A DNA stretch of 64,000 bases from Apophysomyces variabilis (lineage: Eukaryota; Mucoromycota; Mucoromycetes; Mucorales; Mucoraceae). The stretch covers positions 3,364,160 to 3,428,159 of the forward strand of contig MZZL01000409.1 of NCBI GenBank assembly GCA_002749535.1, given 5' to 3'. Positions 61,137 through 64,000 of this stretch are shown here, piece after piece; positions within the stretch are counted from its first letter, which is position 1, and each line of letters begins with the position of its first letter. The notes under the pieces are model-generated. The model saw nothing but the letters and a program-made list of their open reading frames with translations. It did not search any database and had not been told where the DNA came from. Both the position numbers and the translations under genes were made by a program.

Positions 61137-61772
61137 TCAAATTTTATTTTCGTTCGGTTTCCTTTGTAGCATACCTAACGGTACGTCGTCGTCATCATTT
61201 TCCTCTTCTTCGTTTTCTGAAAGGTTAAGCAAAGGTTGTCGTATCAGCTTTGATCTCGGGAAGCTTGATATCATTAAGGGAGAGGGTACGAGTTTTGGTT
61301 GCGCCACGGGCCATCTCTTAATTTTTTTAGTGGACCATGGATAGTAACGATGGGTACGATACACGGTCAATACAAAGGTTGTTTCAGCGAATTTCTTGCG
61401 TTTTTGTACAGCCTGGGTGATTGGATGATAGTTTCCTGGGGTAGTTTCCAGCAACGTTCGTATGTATTTTGATTTCCGTGGATGTTTTGGACGACAAGGA
61501 GTGCTGGTGTTGTTGGGTGGATGCTTGAATACAGTGGAGAGGAGACGATAGAGTAGCAGATACTTGTGGAGTGGCAGTGGCGCCGTTAATTTCTGTACCG
61601 TGGCTTCATACACCCGTGAGGAGGACGGAGAAGGCGATTCGGTTGGTATTTGGGGAACGACTGCATTCGTACGCGGAAATAGAAATAAAAACATAGGCTG
61701 TTTGCATGCAGGACTTGCCGCTTCTTTTTTATTGAAAACACGGTCAATCAAGGAAGAATGCTTCCTAGGCAT
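61137..61772 (-). CDS. Uncharacterised basic protein with acidic tail
   Basis: ATG chosen at 61770-61772 (MPRKHSSLIDRVFNKKE), because upstream in-frame sequence is hydrophobic low-complexity DNA read through a CT-rich leader. The result is 211 aa without introns. It is Ser/Pro- and Lys/Arg-rich, with PRKSKYIRTLLETTPGNYHP, KKFAETTFVLTVYRTHRYYP and an acidic end SENEEEENDDDDVPLGMLQ. The (D)nVPLGMLQ end reminds me of a short motif seen in other fungal regulatory proteins, but I cannot name a family. No signal peptide or membrane helix is seen. Confidence 0.5.
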   Translation of the reverse strand: MPRKHSSLIDRVFNKKEAASPACKQPMFLFLFPRTNAVVPQIPTESPSPSSSRVYEATVQKLTAPLPLHKYLLLYRLLSTVFKHPPNNTSTPCRPKHPRKSKYIRTLLETTPGNYHPITQAVQKRKKFAETTFVLTVYRTHRYYPWSTKKIKRWPVAQPKLVPSPLMISSFPRSKLIRQPLLNLSENEEEENDDDDVPLGMLQRKPNENKI

Positions 61773-62046
61773 GACATGAAGAAAGGAAGGAAAAAGATCA
61801 GAGATACATCGAAAGAAGAAGAAGAAGAAAAGGATTTTGCAACAATGATATACGTAAAACAAGTAGAAAGGAAAAAAAATGAGGGGCGGAAGGGGTAAAA
61901 GAGCAGAAACGACATTCAAAGAGAGAGAAAGAAAGAAATAGACAGTGACACGCACTGTGTATCCGTTGTTCTTCTAAGGGGAAACAATAGAATAGTTGTG
62001 TGTGTCTCACTTTTTGGGATGATCATGAAGCCAAGATAAAAGCGGA

Positions 62047-62702
62047 TCATATAAATTTCCAACGAATCTTGCACGTTCCTTGATCCAACTTGCCACATAC
62101 TATTTTGAAGGCTTCAAGGTAATAAACATTTGACATTGCTTTTTGTTAGCTAATCCGTAACACCCCTCACTCCCTTCCTACTCTCTTATTCTTAAAATAC
62201 CTTTGGGAGACATATCAAGATTACCTGTCATGAATTAAATAAAGAAAAGGTTAAAATCATGTTTACATAGCCAATATCTAATAATATTTATCCATCATCA
62301 TCATCACTATGCCTCTCTTACCACGTGGACAGGCCGGGCATGTATCGACTACTCGAGCAACCGTCGACCCATGCGTGCCTTTAACATGCACTTTCTGATG
62401 GCATCGCGGATTGCTATTAGGATTAATTCCTATTAAGAAACGTCAGTATCACCGAATGCCACTCCGTCGTTAATTCTTTCTTCACCATTATTCATTTGCG
62501 GTCGATTGACTGCTACTACCAACTCGTCGTTCGTATTCGTATGTCCACAAGACCCTGGTCCCACGTCGTAATAGGTTGCTAAACCGAAGAAAAGGGTTCC
62601 TTTCACTGCAGCCAGAACATCTGTTGCCGCACCGCGCTTGTGGACAGGTGCACCCTGAACACAAAGACAAGTAAGCAATAGCCAAACGGGGGTGAGGATC
62701 AT
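62047..62702 (-). CDS. Secreted expansin-like (double-psi beta-barrel) protein
   Basis: Exons (minus) 62702-62486, 62429-62322, 62224-62201, 62111-62047; 137 aa. A signal peptide (MILTPVWLLLTCLCVQGAP) is followed by a dibasic KR site. The mature part GLATYYDVGPGSCGHTNTND, LVVAVNRPQM, NPNSNPRCHQKVHVKG, TVARVVDTCPACPRG, LDMSPKAFKIV and QGTCKIRWKF has the Cys pattern and DTCPAC/LDLSP-like motifs of barwin/RlpA-like and riboflavin-aldehyde-forming-enzyme-like fungal proteins. These loosen or bind cell-wall polysaccharides; catalysis is not expected without a second domain. Exon 3 is only 24 nt, but its phases and the conserved DMSPKAF across it support it. Confidence 0.82.
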
Positions 62703-64000
62703 GTCACGGAAACGAGAAGAAAAGAAAAAAAAAATAATTCTCCAGGGGAGAGAGGATACATAAATACACCTTTCCGTTCCTTTTTTTAGGAGATGTGTGG
62801 AAAGCAGGTCTCCTCAGGCTGATTCCTACCAAGGAAATTCTTATTGTGAAGTATCTGAGTATATGAACTTGATCTGCACTATTGACATGCAGCTTTTCAG
62901 GACCCATGATCTACTACCTCGTGCGACTTTGTTCACGGTTTACACAACTTAGGAGACGATGGATAACTGATTATTTGAGATACAGCAAAGCAGATCTGCT
63001 GGATCAGTTCCCTAAAAATTCGCTTATCCGGTACAAAGGACCAATTCACATAAAGTTCTATCATAGAATGGATAGTAGAAAAACGGAGCTTGCATGTCTT
63101 TTTGTCAAGGGCTTATCCTCATGCTGCGTATCACTTTGATCGTTTTTACGCAGTAGCTAATTTTGGAAGTGATAGCCCTGGTTATACCGATGGAAAAGGG
63201 GGTCATTTCAGTCAATCTTCTGCAAAGGGTGCATGCATACAATTTCTACTAACAACCATCTTTTTATTTTTGTAACTATGCCTTACGAATTGAACGAGCT
63301 TCTGAGCCCCATGCTCGAAGATCTATCTCTGCATTTCTTTTCAAAACGACGCTTACTGATCTCATCTGAGAATGCCAAGGTTCGGCTGTTGTTGTCTGTG
63401 GAGAAGTACTTACACACTACAATCCTAAATCTTCAATGTTACTTGTCGGTATAATCTGTATTTCAATACTGCAGTGTCTAGGTTTCAGTTGTATCAATCT
63501 AGTCCTAAGATTCTTGAACGTCCCATCGATACACTGTATTCCCAAAAATAATTCCGAATTGAAATTTACATATGCATCTGGCATTCGTTTGGCAGGGAGA
63601 GGAGTATGGGGTCATCATTTTTCTGACATTTATGTAGAATTGATCAATCTGAGCTCTTATAACATGACAATTAATATGATTTGTTAGCGTCAAGTCCAGT
63701 TTAAAAAATACGCCAAGTGAATTTGCTAGATGCGACTTTAATTTTTGGAAATAAACAGTATGAATGGCCTATCTTTCTCGTCTCATGTCAATCACAACAT
63801 CTGTTATTCTTACCTGTCCTGAGAACTAAGTATGGAATACGCATATTCAAGGTTAAGGCTATGCACCTTTAAACTTTTGCGCGTTCAGAAACCTTTACAG
63901 ACAAGTCGCTCACATTGCACATGAGGTATTTTCTGCTTCACTTTCAATGCTTGAATAGCTGCAGGACGTCATTCTACCTGCTTTTCCGTTTGTACTGTCA
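62703..64000. other. No supportable gene at the window end
   Basis: About 1.3 kb upstream of the expansin-like gene. Short frames only (for example 63233-63454 and 63436-63687 on +), with no motif. A T-run lies just upstream of the expansin start at about 62720-62790. Confidence 0.35.

Noticed and set aside
61773..61955. 61-residue hydrophobic N-terminal extension of the basic protein
   Set aside because: It is read through a CT/GA-rich leader with a Phe run; the internal ATG gives a more natural start.

Overview
The window is eukaryotic and almost certainly from an early-diverging filamentous fungus, most likely Mucoromycota. Genes are split by many short introns, mostly about 50 to 85 nt, with GTAAGT-like donors, CTAAY-like branch sites and pyrimidine-rich AG acceptors. 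Intergenic DNA is AT-rich, and the gene set fits that lineage: AzgA-type purine permease, LIM-RhoGAP Lrg1, SRF-type MADS factor, RapGAP and expansin-like protein. I rebuilt exons by hand from splice signals, reading frame and remembered family motifs. No alignment or search was run.

Layout. 1-3.4 kb: decayed Mutator-like transposon (transposase fragment, a second ORF broken by one stop, a cluster of short TACACC motifs). 3.5-5.5 kb: local repeats, a small spliced membrane protein and a compact shugoshin-like gene. 6.2-14.5 kb: importin-7/8 (12 exons, 1034 aa) and an F-box/LRR protein with a long disordered tail, both +. 14.5-18.9 kb: no supportable gene. 18.9-21.1 kb: AzgA-like purine permease (+). 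21.7-24.3 kb: coiled-coil gene and an interrupted coding remnant (-). 24.5-27.2 kb: dynamin-related GTPase (+) that needs a 10-nt microexon. 27.4-34.1 kb: LRG1-type LIM-RhoGAP and ELG1-type PCNA-unloader subunit, both -; ELG1 is divergent from SDHAF3 (+) across about 100 bp. 36.4-37.5 kb: MCM1/SRF MADS-box gene (+). 37.9-45.9 kb: NatB subunit NAA25, a possible relic gene, and PP2A B56, all -. 45.9-48.9 kb: no supportable gene. 48.9-52.2 kb: RapGAP-domain gene (+). 53.2-54.7 kb: polyQ protein with an integrase-like HHCC finger (+). 54.7-59.3 kb: low-complexity DNA with one unrecognised four-exon candidate. 59.3-59.9 kb: cytochrome b5 (+). 60-64 kb: a small unknown, a basic/acidic-tailed protein and a secreted expansin-like protein, all -.

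There is no operon or gene-cluster logic; neighbours are mostly unrelated housekeeping genes. Loose themes are Rho/Rap GTPase signalling (LRG1, RapGAP), chromosome biology (shugoshin, ELG1, PP2A-B56, a possible augmin subunit) and membrane traffic (dynamin, importin). Shugoshin recruits PP2A-B56 in other eukaryotes, so both partners lie in this window, about 38 kb apart. No tRNA, rRNA or CRISPR array was recognised.
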